NCBI GenBank assembly: GCA_027422505.1
Contig: JAPQWV010000338.1
Span: 496,001-560,000 of the forward strand
Length of the DNA: 64,000 bases
Source: Craterostigma plantagineum
Taxonomy: Eukaryota; Streptophyta; Magnoliopsida; Lamiales; Linderniaceae
Reading direction: 5' to 3'
Positions 21,999 through 33,271 of this stretch are shown piece by piece. A program made the translations under genes and the position numbers. The notes beneath the pieces were generated by a model. It worked only from the letters and a program-made list of their open reading frames with translations. It was not told where the DNA came from and did no database searches. Each line of letters begins with the position of its first letter. Position 1 is the stretch's first letter.

Positions 21999-24900
21999 AT
22001 GGATCGGAGTTGGATGTATAGTTTGCGAACAACGACTGAGTATGCGAAGGGTGTTGATGAATTTATGAGATGTGCGGAACAAAATCGTAGGAAAAAAGGC
22101 AATCGAAGATTTCGTGCCCATGTCGTAATTGCAATAACATGAATGGTGGAATAGTGATGTTGTGAAGGAACATTTGCTAATAGCTGGTTTAGAATCTGGT
22201 TATACGAATCGAATATGGCACGGTGAAGCCGTCGTCGATGAAGCTAGTTCTGCTGGTGTCGGAACTAGTACAAGAGTGCCAATAGATTTGGAGAATGATG
22301 TCGTAGCTGAAGGTTCTTCGGACGACGATAATGATCGTATCGAGGACATACTGTGTGATGTCCAAGAGGATTTCGAAGAACGTCCTCCATATTTGACAGC
22401 ATTGTTAGGGACAACAATATCCCTTTGTACACCGCGTGCTCAAAGTACACAAAGTTGTCTGCTGTCTTCAAGCTGTTGAACGTTAAGGCTAACTTTGGTA
22501 TTCCAGACAAGTGTTTCTCAACACTTTTAGAAATACTAGCGGATATGATTCCAGATGACAATGAGCTTTCGACGTCGACCTACGAGGCAAAGAAGCTATT
22601 GTGCTCATTAAATTTACAGTACGAAAGAATGCACGCTTGTCCGAACGACTACATACTTTATAGGGGAGATTACGAGTCGGCTGATAAGTGCCCGACGTGC
22701 GGCACCTGGCGTTATAAGAGAAAAGACGAAGTCGATGGCCCCCTGCTAAAGTTTTGTGGTACTTACCTATAATTCCTTGACTGAAGGCATGTTCTCAAAC
22801 ACTGACGACGCTAAGATATTTAGATGGCATGATGAGGAAAGGAAAAAGGATGGAAAATTGAGACATCCGGCGGATTTCCCGAAGTGGAGGAACATTGATT
22901 CGATGTATCCTGAATTTGGAGGTGAGGCACGAAATCTCCAGCTGGGCCTTTGCACTGATGGGATAAACCCTTTTAGTGATTTGAGCAGCCTTCACAGTAC
23001 TTGGCCGGTGCTGCTTTGTATGTATAACCTCTCTTCGTGGCTTACGATGAAAAGAAAATACATTATGTTATCGTGTTTAATCTCCGATCCAAAACAACCC
23101 GGAAATGACATTGATGTCTACTTGGCCCCGTTGATTGACGATCTGAAAGTACTACGGTACAAAGGAGTTGAAGTGTACGATGTATCAATAAGATCACGGT
23201 TTACGCCACGCACCATGATCTTCTGTACCATAAATGATTTCCCGGCTTACGGGAATCTGTCTGGCAATAGTGTAAAAGGCAAAAAAGTGTGTCCAATTTG
23301 TGGGGATAATAGGATAGTCAGTGGTTGAACAACTGCAGGAAACACACGGGCCATCGAAAATTCCTGCCACGTACCCACGAATATAGAACGAAGAAAAAAC
23401 TTCTACCACTGTTTAACGGGGAAAGCTAGACTTCAAGGGCTACAATATCGTTGAATGGTACATCATTGAGTGATATCATCGCACACATCAATACTCAGTT
23501 TGGTAAGATGTGCAAAACATCGAAAGCGGCAATAACTAGAAAAAACGATCAATATTTTAGGAGCTACCTTGTTGGGAGAACCTCGCGTCAGACACTGCAT
23601 CGATGTGATGCACGTTGAGAAAAACGTGTGTGATAGCATTGTAGGCACTCTTTGAAATATGCCTGGTAAGACAAAAGATGGACTAAAAGCCAGGATGGAC
23701 ATGGTCGAACTTCGAATGAGGCCTGAGCTAGCACCGATTGAAAAGGGAAAGAGGACTTTCCTTCCGCCAGCTTGCCTCACACTTAGCAGGGCTGAGAGAA
23801 GTTAAGTTTTTGTCAGGTCCAAAAGGTATTAAAGTCCCATCCGGTTATGCCAGTAACATAAGAAGATATGTCTCGATGAAAGTCCTGAAGCTGGTGGGGT
23901 ACAAGTCTCATGACTGCCATGCATTGATGCAGCATCTGCTGCCGATCGCAATCCGTGGTATAATGCCGAAGCATGTTCGTCATTGCATTTCAAAATTGTG
24001 TTTATTTTTCAACAATATGCAATAAAGTTATTGTTCCCGAGGTGCTAGACGAGGTACAAGCAGATGTTGTAATAATATTGTGCCGCTTCAAAGTGTTCTT
24101 TCCTCCGTCTTTTTTTCGACATAATGGTACATCTAGTCGTTCATCTAGTTCGAGAAATCAAGATATGTGGCCCCGTGTATATGAGATATATGTATCCATT
24201 TGAACGGTATATGAAGATTCTTAAGGGATATGTTAGAACTCGATATCGTTCGGAAGGTAGCGTAGTTGAAGGATACACAACAGAGGAATGCGTTGGGTTT
24301 TGCTCTTCGTACTTGGCAAATGTTAGAGCGGTTGGGATACCTACGTCACGCCACGATGGACGACTAGGAGGAAAACCATTGACGAAACCACAATACAAGA
24401 CAGTATCGGGAGAACTATGGGATAGTGCACATTTCCTTGTGTTGCGTCATATTCCTGAAGTGCACGCGTTTATGGAGGAGCACATGGCTAGTTTGCGGCA
24501 CGAAAATCCTAAAAAATCGGAGTTGTGGTACGTAAATGAGCATAACAGACTATTTTTAGGCTGGTTCAGAATGATGACACTTTATGCAGACAACGGATTG
24601 GATTACAGTGAGATGATAAAATGGCTGGCATGGGGACCCGAATGGATAGTTGCGACATATGAAGGTTACGACATTAATGGGTACACATTTTATATGAAAA
24701 AGGCGAGTTGATAGAAGTGCATCGCAGAACAGTGGGGTCACATTAGTTGCCTTGTCGAGAGAAGTATCTTGTGGAAAGGATGCTAGAGGTACGAGCAATG
24801 CAAGTTCATACTATGGGTTTATCGAAGAAATATGGGAACTCGTCTACAAAAACAACGTAAAATTTGTTTTACTACGTTGTCAGTGGGCTGATAACAGGTG

Positions 24901-25290
24901 AGGCGTTCGGGTAGATGCAGAGTTGGGATTAACAATAGTGAACTGCAGAAAGTGGGTTATGTGGACGACCCTTTATCCTCGCAAGCAAGCGAAACAAGTA
25001 TTCTACGTTGAAGATCCTGCTAATAGTGGATGACATATTTTGCTTCAAGGAAGAGAAATGTTGTTGGCATCGGTGATGCGAATGATGAGGAGGACTATAA
25101 TAGAAGCGATGAGACATTCCCATTTCCTACTGGTGTGGAACACGTCCCTATTACGGAAGATGATACAAATTTTCGCGATAATGTTGGATTTGACCCTCCC
25201 AACCAGATACCGAGTTCTCGAGGTTCAGGAGGCGAAGCCTTAGATCCATTTTCGTTGTCGATAAATGTGACGGTTTGCATTTATTCTTAA
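21999..25290 (+). pseudogene. CACTA-2 transposase (TNP2 / TNPD type), frameshifted
   Basis: The start MDRSWMYS opens the transposase-associated domain. After a frameshift near 22115 it continues HLLIAGLESGYTNRIWHGEA. The cysteine phrase CPTCGTWRYKRKDEVDGP is at about 22690-22740. The TNP2 domain follows in 22756-23328 with DIDVYLAPLIDDLKVL and VCPICGDNRI. Then a gap with frameshifts near 23330-23760, a DUF4218-type region (ICGPVYMRYMYPFERYMK, 24165 onward) and a C-terminal DUF4216-type region (VYKNNVKFVLLRCQWAD, QAKQVFYVEDPANS) to 25290. The protein would bind the ends and catalyse excision. At least six frame breaks make it inactive. Introns cannot be separated from indels by eye throughout. 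Confidence 0.85.
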
Positions 25291-25374
25291 TTATTGTTTA
25301 ATGTACAACGACTTAATGTCATAGTAACATTAACAATTTATTCTTTTAAAATCGTATAGTATCCTAGGGTTCGA

Positions 25375-26938
25375 TTGATGTTAGACATCGAAGGGACGTT
25401 AGAGGTTGTTGGTCTTGGCACCGGCACTGAGGAACATTCCCAAATTCACGGAACATCGGTTACGGCAGACAACGTTGTTGTCTCCGTTTATACCATCGTT
25501 CCTGCCGAGGTCCAACTACCTGTACCAACTATGCATCTGATAACTCTTGGAGATGCACCAGGCAGCTACGTTCAGTAGCCAAGAGAGTTAATACGTTCGA
25601 ATAATGCGGTAATAAAGTACTATGTATTGATTATTGAATAATAATGTTTAGTAACATATTCTACTTGTAGGCACGGAAAGGAAAGTCGCCAGCGAAAGCG
25701 CAAAATGTGTCCATTCATCGATGACGACATCGCACGCCTCGATCAGAGGGTCGTCCGTAGTTTGGGCACGAAGTGTCGTCAGCTGTTCGATTACATTGCA
25801 TCACGCGATGATTGACGATTGTCAGCGTCCCTCTCATTCTGTATGAGAGATGCTACTACAATCCAAGTAACGAAGACTACTTTGTGTACATTGACAACAA
25901 AGACTTCGTCAATCTGTTCAAGCTCGTGAGTGTGGATTCCTCATTTATTCAACTCTTTTTGAGGTATTATTTAATATTTCTTTGAAACAATAAGTCAATA
26001 CAAGTTTTTCGCTTTTATAAATTTTATTGAGTAATCATATTCTCAGGCATCTTAATAAGGAGTCTGAGAATTTCAAGTGTTGCGACCCGAGTCGTTTAGC
26101 GGCTATGGAATATTGTGAGACATCAAATAGTGAAGTTGATTTCCTGGCTGCTATTATCAAAGATGCATGTGGCCGGCCCTTACTTGTTCGCGCCTTTTTG
26201 TGACGGGTAAGAAAATAAGATATATATATATATAATTTCTTGATTTATAGCTTATGTTATAAATAATCATTTTGCTTCGTTTGTTTTAATGACCATTGGA
26301 TTCTATTGGTCATCGATTTTCCCTCGAACGCGGTATATGTGTTCGATTCGCTCGCACCGAACATCGACGTAAGGAAGATAAGAGTTCGTCACTGAATAGA
26401 TGCTTAAGTTTTTTATATACAATAAAGTTCATATATTGGTAATTATATTATAACATTAATTTATTTTACCTACTTTCGAGTTTTAGGGCAATTCTCACGG
26501 CGTCGCTGACGGGTGCAATCCAAAACAGGGATAGGAAATTGAAGGTTACATGGAGGAGATGCAAGGTTTGCATTTGACTATGAATTTTCAAAGTTATTTG
26601 TGTTAAATTATTACCTTTATTTGATATTAAATCACATGAAAATCTTTCTAAATTAGTGCCCATGACAACCGAGCGGGAGTGAGTTATGTGGATTTTACGT
26701 CATGAGATACATGTACGATATTATCTGCAATCGTATCGGCAGAGATGATACAACTAACTTGCCAACGGTATCGAACTTTAAAACCATCAGCTTCTTTAAG
26801 TTTCAAGTTAAATATAAGTTTATTAGTATGTTTTAACATTATCCTGTGTTATAGATACTAGAGCGCTCCCCTTACGGCGTCAAAGAGCTCAATGAAGTAC
26901 GTGAATTGTGGGCGGATCATTTTATATGCAATCTTTGA
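25375..26938 (+). pseudogene. Ulp1-like (C48) cysteine peptidase gene of CACTA-2 (decayed, multi-exon)
   Basis: A possible first exon at 25375-25578 is open. The next exon begins at 25671 after TTGTAG but has a 2-base loss near 25717 relative to CACTA-1. The peptidase core is clearer than in CACTA-1: DHWILLVIDF (His), VYVFDSLAPNI (Asp) near 26330, and QPSGSELCGFYVMRYMYDI (Gln and Cys) near 26670. The last exon ends LWADHFICNL at TGA 26936-26938. These are the residues of a ULP1 SUMO peptidase. Capture of such peptidases by plant CACTA and MULE elements is known; their role for the element is not. The active-site order is intact here, but upstream frame damage makes activity unlikely. Confidence 0.8.
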
Positions 26939-27136
26939 CGTAGGTTAGACTTTTACGTTATATGTTTGTGTTTATGTTACGAGGATCGATATTTGTTTGT
27001 TGGACGATGAGGTAACTGTTGATTTTATTGACGATTATTAGTAGTTGATTGATTGGTGGGTTGATTTTGGATTTCATTGTTGCGATTTTGGATTTGATTG
27101 TTAATAAAACAGAACAAAAATGTAACAAAAAATACA

Positions 27137-27427
27137 GGCATAGGCGACGGTTCCTAGCACAGGAGCCGTCGCCCGTTAGTTTCTTAAAAATTAAATATTA
27201 CCTTATAGGTGACGGTTTCTTGCAAAATAACAGTGCCCTGTAAGTTTTAAACGATCATGGGTGACGAATTCTAGCTCAGAAACTGTCGCCCATACCCGAA
27301 AAAAAAAGCAACCAACAGGAGGTCTTCGGCGACGGTTTCAGTTAGAACCGTCGCCCATAATTAAGGCGACGAGTACACACCACCGCCCATGTCGCCCATG
27401 ACGAATAACAACCGTCACCCATGAGTA
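27137..27427. repeat. 3' subterminal repeats of CACTA-2
   Basis: GGCGACGGTTCC, GGTGACGGTTTC, GGCGACGGTTTC and complements lead to the terminus. Confidence 0.8.
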
Positions 27428-27444
27428 TTTCTGTACTAGTGTAT

Positions 27445-28077
27445 GTTCCCTACACAACCACTTGTGCTAGCGAGCATACGATATATGAATGCCCCGTTAT
27501 TCGAATATGGGCTTCCTTTCCTTGTCTCTCCTCCTGGTTTTTAACTATTATGATCTCAATCCTGAACAGTAAGAAGACCGAAGTTAAGTGACTATTGTTA
27601 ATAATCTATTGGATTAGTTGCCAATATGCCCTCCAAGATATATCGTCACATCTTTGTGGTCTCCATATGCTGACCAAGTTTACCCTTGAGGGTTTGACCC
27701 GGCGGATATATTCCTTGACTTTCAAGTGTGAGGTCAGGGGTTCGAATCCTACCAGAAAATCATGACTGTCGTTTTCTGTCTGAAGTTGTGATCGTCCCAA
27801 AGCCGAAGATTACATGCTGAATCTGGAGCGTGGGGACTACAATGGCGTTATGTAGGGATTCTTACTTGACCGAAAATAAATATTACGACCAAATTTGATT
27901 ATTCTTAACCACAAAGCTATGAAATATTATCGACTTTTAGTTGGACTAATCCTTCTAAGATGTGTGTACAGTCCAAGACAATGAACGCCAGAGTAGTACG
28001 TGCATTTTGGCTAAACTTAGTCTAAATCGTAGTAGAACTTCAAACCATCGACTCCAATTTGTCAATTAATCCTCTTA
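27445..28077. other. Non-coding stretch with a SINE-like trace
   Basis: No protein motif seen. Only the pol III box pair at 27695-27749 stands out. Confidence 0.4.
27695..27749 (+). other. Possible tRNA-derived SINE: A and B boxes
   Basis: TGACCCGGCGG (27695-27705) resembles an A box. GGTTCGAATCC (27739-27749) is a perfect B box 33 bases further on. The spacing suits an internal pol III promoter. Element ends and a target duplication were not found. Confidence 0.45.
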
Positions 28078-28113
28078 ATATATATATGATATATATATAT
28101 ATATATATATATA
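28078..28113. repeat. AT dinucleotide microsatellite at the pararetrovirus border
   Basis: (AT)n run directly before the viral sequence; endogenous caulimovirids often sit at AT repeats. Confidence 0.85.
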
Positions 28114-28114
28114 T

Positions 28115-30150
28115 TGATTTTAGAACTCCTAGATCTAGAATGACTAGATCAGCCTCTTCTCATTATCGTATATCTCCATGTGATTATATGATAAATTCTC
28201 CCTCTAGAACTTCGACTTCTCAAGTTAGAGAATCAACCTCTAATGATTATTTACAAAATAGGGTAGAAGAATTAAAAATTAATAATGATAATATAGTTCA
28301 TGGAATTTCTAAAAATAAAGACGAGGAAATAACCGAGTCAGAAATGGATTTTTGTGTTTGATGGATTTAAAACCTAAAATTTATTTTAGTCCGGGTTCTC
28401 CGGCAAGAAAAGAAATTCAAAAGGAATTTAATTTACCCAAATGGGAACTCTTTCGAAAATGGTTTTTTGAAAGTTTTAATAACGAAGATAAAATTATTAT
28501 CCAAAATAAATTTTATACCGATTTGTCAAAAAGAAATGAAAAATTACCTTTTATTCCTTGGTTTTTGACAAAATATTTTAAAAATGTGATTTCAGTACAT
28601 GAAAGAAATTATAAACTTTCATCAGGAAAAAATTTAAATTCTATTTATCCTCCTCAAACTAGTTTCCAAATGGAAAAAGAAAATGAAATTAGATATTATA
28701 ATGCCTTTCAAAAATTATTTGAAAATGACACGCTTGCAGTAACCATTAATCATATTAATAGTCTTTTAAAACAACAAAATTATACGAATATGTATGTTAT
28801 TGTTTTAGGAGAACAAATTTCTTTATTAAAGAATAGAAGAAATATCTTTTTCTATTAAAGATATAAAAAATTATCTTTTAATAAATAAAGATAAAAAGAT
28901 AAGTGAAACTAAAATAGCTAATATAGCCTCCACTAGTATTCAACCTCCTCCTGAGATTGTTGATTTTAAATTAAAATCGATTACTCAAATTGAAGAATTG
29001 ATTGAAAATAGCTTAAAAATTTAAAGCTTAACACTTTAAGTGAAGATTTTGAAAACCAACTTGAAACTTCTGATAATTTTCATAATACTTTTATTGAAGA
29101 GATAAATAAATTAAGGAATTCTTCAAAATTTGCTAGTAAACCAATTCAAACCAAATATTATACCCAAGACCAACCCCTCAAGATGGCTATACGGAAAGAC
29201 AAACTTTCGGTATGGTTCATAGGATGATGATGTATAGTACAGTCTGTAAAACTCAAGGAAATACAGACAAAACTATAGCTCAAATGCTTGTCGCTGGCTT
29301 TACTGGTCAGTTGAAAGGTTGGTGGCATAATTATTTATCTCAGGCAGACCGTGAAAGTATTTTCCTTACTGTAAAAGAGGAAATAATGCAATTATTGAAA
29401 ATGCTGTTTATACTTTATGTATAAACATTGTAGAACATTTTACAGGCCGATGGTCTGATAATTCCGAAAATGTTAGGACTTTACTCCAAAACCTTAGGTG
29501 TAAAACCCTTACATCATTTAGATGGTATAAGGATACTTTCCTTAGCAGAGTTATGGAACTTCCTGAGTCAAATAGCACTCATTGGAAATCCAAATTCATT
29601 GATGGTCTTCCTTTCTTATTTGCCGAAAGAGTTAAGAAAACTCTTAGAAATGGAGAATCCAGTATAGATTATAATTCCTATACTTACGGAAGATTAATAG
29701 GAACTTGTATACAAGAAGGTTTAGCTTTATGTAACGAAATAAAGCTTAACAAACAACTAAAGAGACATTCTCTTGATGAGAAAAGCAATTAGGAGAATTC
29801 TGTAGTCAATTTGGTTTAGAAAACCCTTCTACAAACAAACCTCGTAAAGAGTATAAACCTAAAAAATACTCTCCTAGACAATATGAAAAAAGAAAATGTC
29901 GAAAATCTAAAAGAAGAAAACAAAAATTCTCAAAAGATAATAAAAATTATCAATATAGAAATAAATTTCCTCCAATAGTTTGTAGAAAATGCGGAAAGAT
30001 TGGTCATAAAGCAAAAACTTGCAAATTCTATTAGAAATTGATAATGAATTAAAAGAGACATTATCAAAAATTCTATTAGAATCTAATAGTGAGTCAGAAT
30101 CCTCTTCAGAAGTACTAGCAAATTCTTCATTAGTTTCTAATTCTTTAATT
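28115..30150 (+). pseudogene. Endogenous plant pararetrovirus (Caulimoviridae): capsid-protein region, broken
   Basis: A very AT-rich coding block is split into several frames. It ends in a basic tract and the zinc knuckle CRKCGKIGHKAKTCKF (29981-30028), the mark of a caulimovirid coat protein. Before it stands the coat core phrase GFTGQLKGWWHNYL (near 29305-29346), which resembles petuvirus and florendovirus coat proteins. Frame breaks lie near 28350, 28850, 29020, 29400 and 29790. The coat protein would package DNA in virions. No reverse transcriptase follows. It is an old, non-infectious integrant. Confidence 0.75.
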
Positions 30151-30860
30151 ATTTCTTTCCTTTTTTATAGATCTACGAATTGTAATATTAGATCTACTAA
30201 AATTGGTTTCTATTAGAACAGTTTCATTGATAAGTTTATCAACGATTTTACATTGAGGATTAAGCGTATATAAAGGCTTATAATAAATTCTATAACAGAT
30301 ACATATTACTTCCGAACCCGGAGCGTAATTATATCCATGAGTTTTGACATTTAATGTCAGAGCATCCAATATATTAACATCAGTTAATGATAATTGGAGA
30401 TTAGGATATACATTAAAATAAACTGGTCCATGTGCCAGACTAGATTGAATTATTCCCATAAGGGATTGTTTCCAATCAAGATTTCTACCATCTCTAAGAG
30501 CTGCTATAAAGCTCTCTGCTAAACCTTCTAAAGTCAAAGGCTTAAAAGCAACTTGTATTAATCCAATATCAATAAACTTATAATTTATTCTATATTTTTC
30601 TAAGTCTCTATTACTTAGAAGCCTAATAACCATCTCTTCGTTATTTAGAGAGATAGTTTCTTCAGTAGTTTTGACTACCTGTTTTAAACCTAATTTTTCA
30701 AAAGTTCCTAATTCATAGATTATTTTATAATCTATTTTAGGAATTGTCCAACGATTTAATTTTTCTAAATCTTGTGGAATATCATACTCCTCTTCGATAC
30801 TGTTTTTATACAGATAATCTATTAAAAAGTTCAATTAAATTGATAATGAATTAAAAGAGA
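30035..30860 (+). repeat. 24-bp direct repeat flanking the inverted movement-protein segment
   Basis: The same 24 bases (containing GATAATGAATTAAAAGAGA) stand at 30035-30058 and 30837-30860, on each side of the minus-strand movement-protein frame. Confidence 0.85.
30145..30834 (-). pseudogene. Endogenous plant pararetrovirus: movement-protein region, inverted
   Basis: The 229-residue open frame has the 30K-superfamily movement protein features of Caulimoviridae, including QVAFKPLTLEGL and DGRNLDWKQSLMGI (about residues 115-150), then LTLNVKTHGY and VLIETNFSRSNI towards the C-terminus. In living relatives the movement domain precedes the coat domain in the same direction; here it follows it on the opposite strand. 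It would gate plasmodesmata. The frame is uninterrupted but is only part of a polyprotein and has no promoter, so I class it as a fragment. Confidence 0.75.
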
Positions 30861-31555
30861 TACGTTAATTTTCTTTTTGGGTGTCAAACTGAATTATAAA
30901 AGCGATAGGTTAATTTTGCTATTTCCCTTGGGACTAAATGCTACGAAGTCTAAGATCTGGGGGCAAAACGGAATTTTGATATTTGGGGTTCTGTAGCTAT
31001 TCCACCTAGGGTTTCTAGTGGGCTTGATCTATTCTATTTGGCTCTTAAATTAATTACTGGGACTAGAATATTTGGGTTGCTGGAGTTATTTTCATTGGGC
31101 CGCTAGCCCAGTTGGTCTCCATCAGGACTCCCAAAAGGTACAACCTAGGACAAACAATTACAGGCATATTATTGTTAGACTGAGATGCCCTCTGCCTGAT
31201 CATAATGTTCCACAATCTGCACCCTCTATGTGTTTCATGGTCGGCCGTAAACAGTCCCATCCAGCTTTCCTACTTAGCTATGGACCTCCAGCTTTCTTAC
31301 TTAGATACCTCATATCTTGAAATCTGACCTTTCTAGATCACCGGATTAGGAGGAATAATGAGCTACATGCTAGAATTTATTTGTATAGGCTTATTTTAGA
31401 CCTGCCATAACGCATTGTTTCACAATGCAGTTACTAGATGTTATTTTATCATTATTTTTATCTCCCGACGCTCATTGCGTCTCGTGCGTCGGAGTGGCCT
31501 GTGGTTGTGGCTTTGCAGATTGGGTAGCTATAACGGTCCAGCTCTCCGCTGGCAA

Positions 31556-31940
31556 CAAAAGCCCGTAAGCCTGGCTTAGACCCAGGATGGAAGCGAAACC
31601 CCGTATGCCCTGGCTTAGACCCAGGCTGGAACCAAAACCCCGTAAACCCTAGCTTAGATCCAGACTGGGAGGGAAGCTTATAAACCCCGGCATAGATCCA
31701 GGCCGATAGTGAAGCCTATAAGCCCTGGTCTAGATCCAGGACATGCCCAAAGCCTCTCAGCGGATGGGAAAGGAGGCCATAAGCCATAGCTCTGGTCCTA
31801 GGCAGGAAAAGAAGTCTATAATCTCGAGCTTAGATCCAGGCTGGAAAAGAAGCCCATAAGCCCTGGTTTAGATCCAGGCTTGCAGAGAAGCCTGTATGCC
31901 CTGGCTTAGATCCAGGCTGGAAAAGAAGCCCATAAGCCCT
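31556..31940. repeat. Tandem array of about 50-bp units with CCTGG-TTAGATCCAGG dyads
   Basis: Eight or so diverged units share AAGCCCATAAGCCCTGG and CTTAGATCCAGGCTGG. Each unit contains a short inverted repeat (CCTGG and CCAGG). No coding frame is conserved across units. Confidence 0.85.
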
Positions 31941-31941
31941 T

Positions 31942-32400
31942 GATGACTGCGCAAAATGCGCCTGTGCGAAATGCGCCCGCACAAATGTGCCCAGCTCCAG
32001 ATTACTCTGGATCAACGCCTGCTAGACCTGAACTGGGACATGCCCAAGCCAAAGCTTCATGACTGCATGAAATGCGCCTGCGGGAAATGCGCCCGCATGA
32101 ACATGCCCAGGCTCCAGATTACCCTGGATCGACACCTGCCAACCCGAACTGGGATATGCCCAAGCCAATGCATGATGACTGCGCGAAACGCGCCTGCACG
32201 AATTGTGCCCGCACAAACGTGCCCAGGCTCCAGATTACCCTGGATCAATGAATGCTAAACGCGAACTGGGATATGCCCAAGCCAATGCTTGGTGACTGCG
32301 CAAAACGCGCCTGCCAAAATGCGCCCGCACGAACATGCCCAGGCTCATGACTACCCTGGATCAATGCCTGACGAACCCGAACTGGGATAAGCTCAAGCCC
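31942..32400. repeat. Four tandem copies of a 116-117-bp unit
   Basis: Copies start at 31942, 32058, 32174 and 32291 with GATGACTGCGCAAAATGCG-like sequence. Each holds ATGCGCCCGCACGAACATG and a CCAGGCTCCAGATTACCCTG core. The regular period argues for tandem duplication rather than coding. Confidence 0.9.
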
Positions 32401-33271
32401 CGGATTACTCCGGGTTGAATGCTTGTTGGCCTCACGAAAAAAGCGCCTCTCACCCCCGGCTATCCCTAGTAAACCTTGCTGGCCCTGGATCAGTCCAGGT
32501 ACAAAATAGAGCTCCTAGGCTCTGACTCAACCCCAAACGGAAGAAAGAACCAGCAAATGCTGGCCTCGCACAAGGTGGAAAGGTCCACCGGTTTCCAACT
32601 GACCTGATAAAAGTGAAAGATATAGGTGTCAGACCCAGTCTATCCAGGAGTCTCCCAGGTACACGTTTCTGTTCGCCAATAACTTCTTAGATGGAAAATT
32701 TTGAATGCAAATGCAGCAAGATATTGGAAGGAGAGCGCGTAGGGCGAAAAGGTAGCTCGTAAGCAAATGTCCGGGGTATCGCTGTTGGCGAAGAAGGTTT
32801 GGCACAGACTACAGACGTATAACGGTGGAAAAGCCTGAGGTTGGTGAGTCAGGAGGAACACTCTTCGTATACTTCGAATGTGCTGATAAACATTAGCACA
32901 ATTCGAAGTAGGGGGAGTGGAGAGTGGTAGTAGTACATGTCCTAGTATTAACGGTAAAATGGGTCCAAATACTTAAGGTACTCTAGAATGGAGTTGAGGT
33001 ACAAGCTAAATGCGGAGGAAATGTGTGACGTGACACCACACACATCGAAGTAACACAAATGGGCCAGAAAGGGAAAACAACAGAAATGATCCAGCCTCAC
33101 GCGACAAAACCACAAAATAGAAATAGCTAACAGTGCAAGAAGGGGGAGCGCTGGGACCAACAGCTGAATCGGAAACATCGAAAGTGGCGGATAGCTCTTG
33201 CTGCTCCAACCCAAAAAGCTACCTCAAGAGAATCTCGGGCGAGAACTCCAGCGAAGTAGGAGAGCAACGGG

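Larger units (their letters stand above)
20707..27441 (+). mobile_element. CACTA-2: complete-ended CACTA (En/Spm) transposon, TSD TAT
   Basis: The 5' end CACTAGTAGAGAATAAT and 3' end ATTTCTGTACTAGTG are inverted copies. TAT stands at 20704-20706 and 27442-27444, the 3-bp CACTA duplication. Inside are GGGCGACGG subterminal repeats at both ends, a TNP2-type transposase relic and a C48 peptidase relic, both on +. The 6735-bp element has all cis features but its genes are broken, so it could only move if a related element supplied proteins. Confidence 0.95.
30861..33263. other. Unassigned non-coding DNA holding two tandem arrays
   Basis: No reverse transcriptase, transposase or host gene motif is seen. 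GC content rises compared with the viral block. The stretch is interrupted at 33272 by a hAT element and continues after it. Confidence 0.4.

Noticed and set aside
22265..23780. Several minus-strand frames within CACTA-2
   Set aside because: Antisense shadows of the transposase coding sequence.
28115..30834. Possibly active virus
   Set aside because: Several frame breaks, inverted movement segment, no reverse transcriptase or complete genome; it is a fossil fragment.
31830..32258. Repeat-encoded proteins on both strands in the tandem arrays
   Set aside because: Frames exist on both strands with no preference, and unit lengths of 116 bp are not multiples of three, so no repeat protein is maintained.
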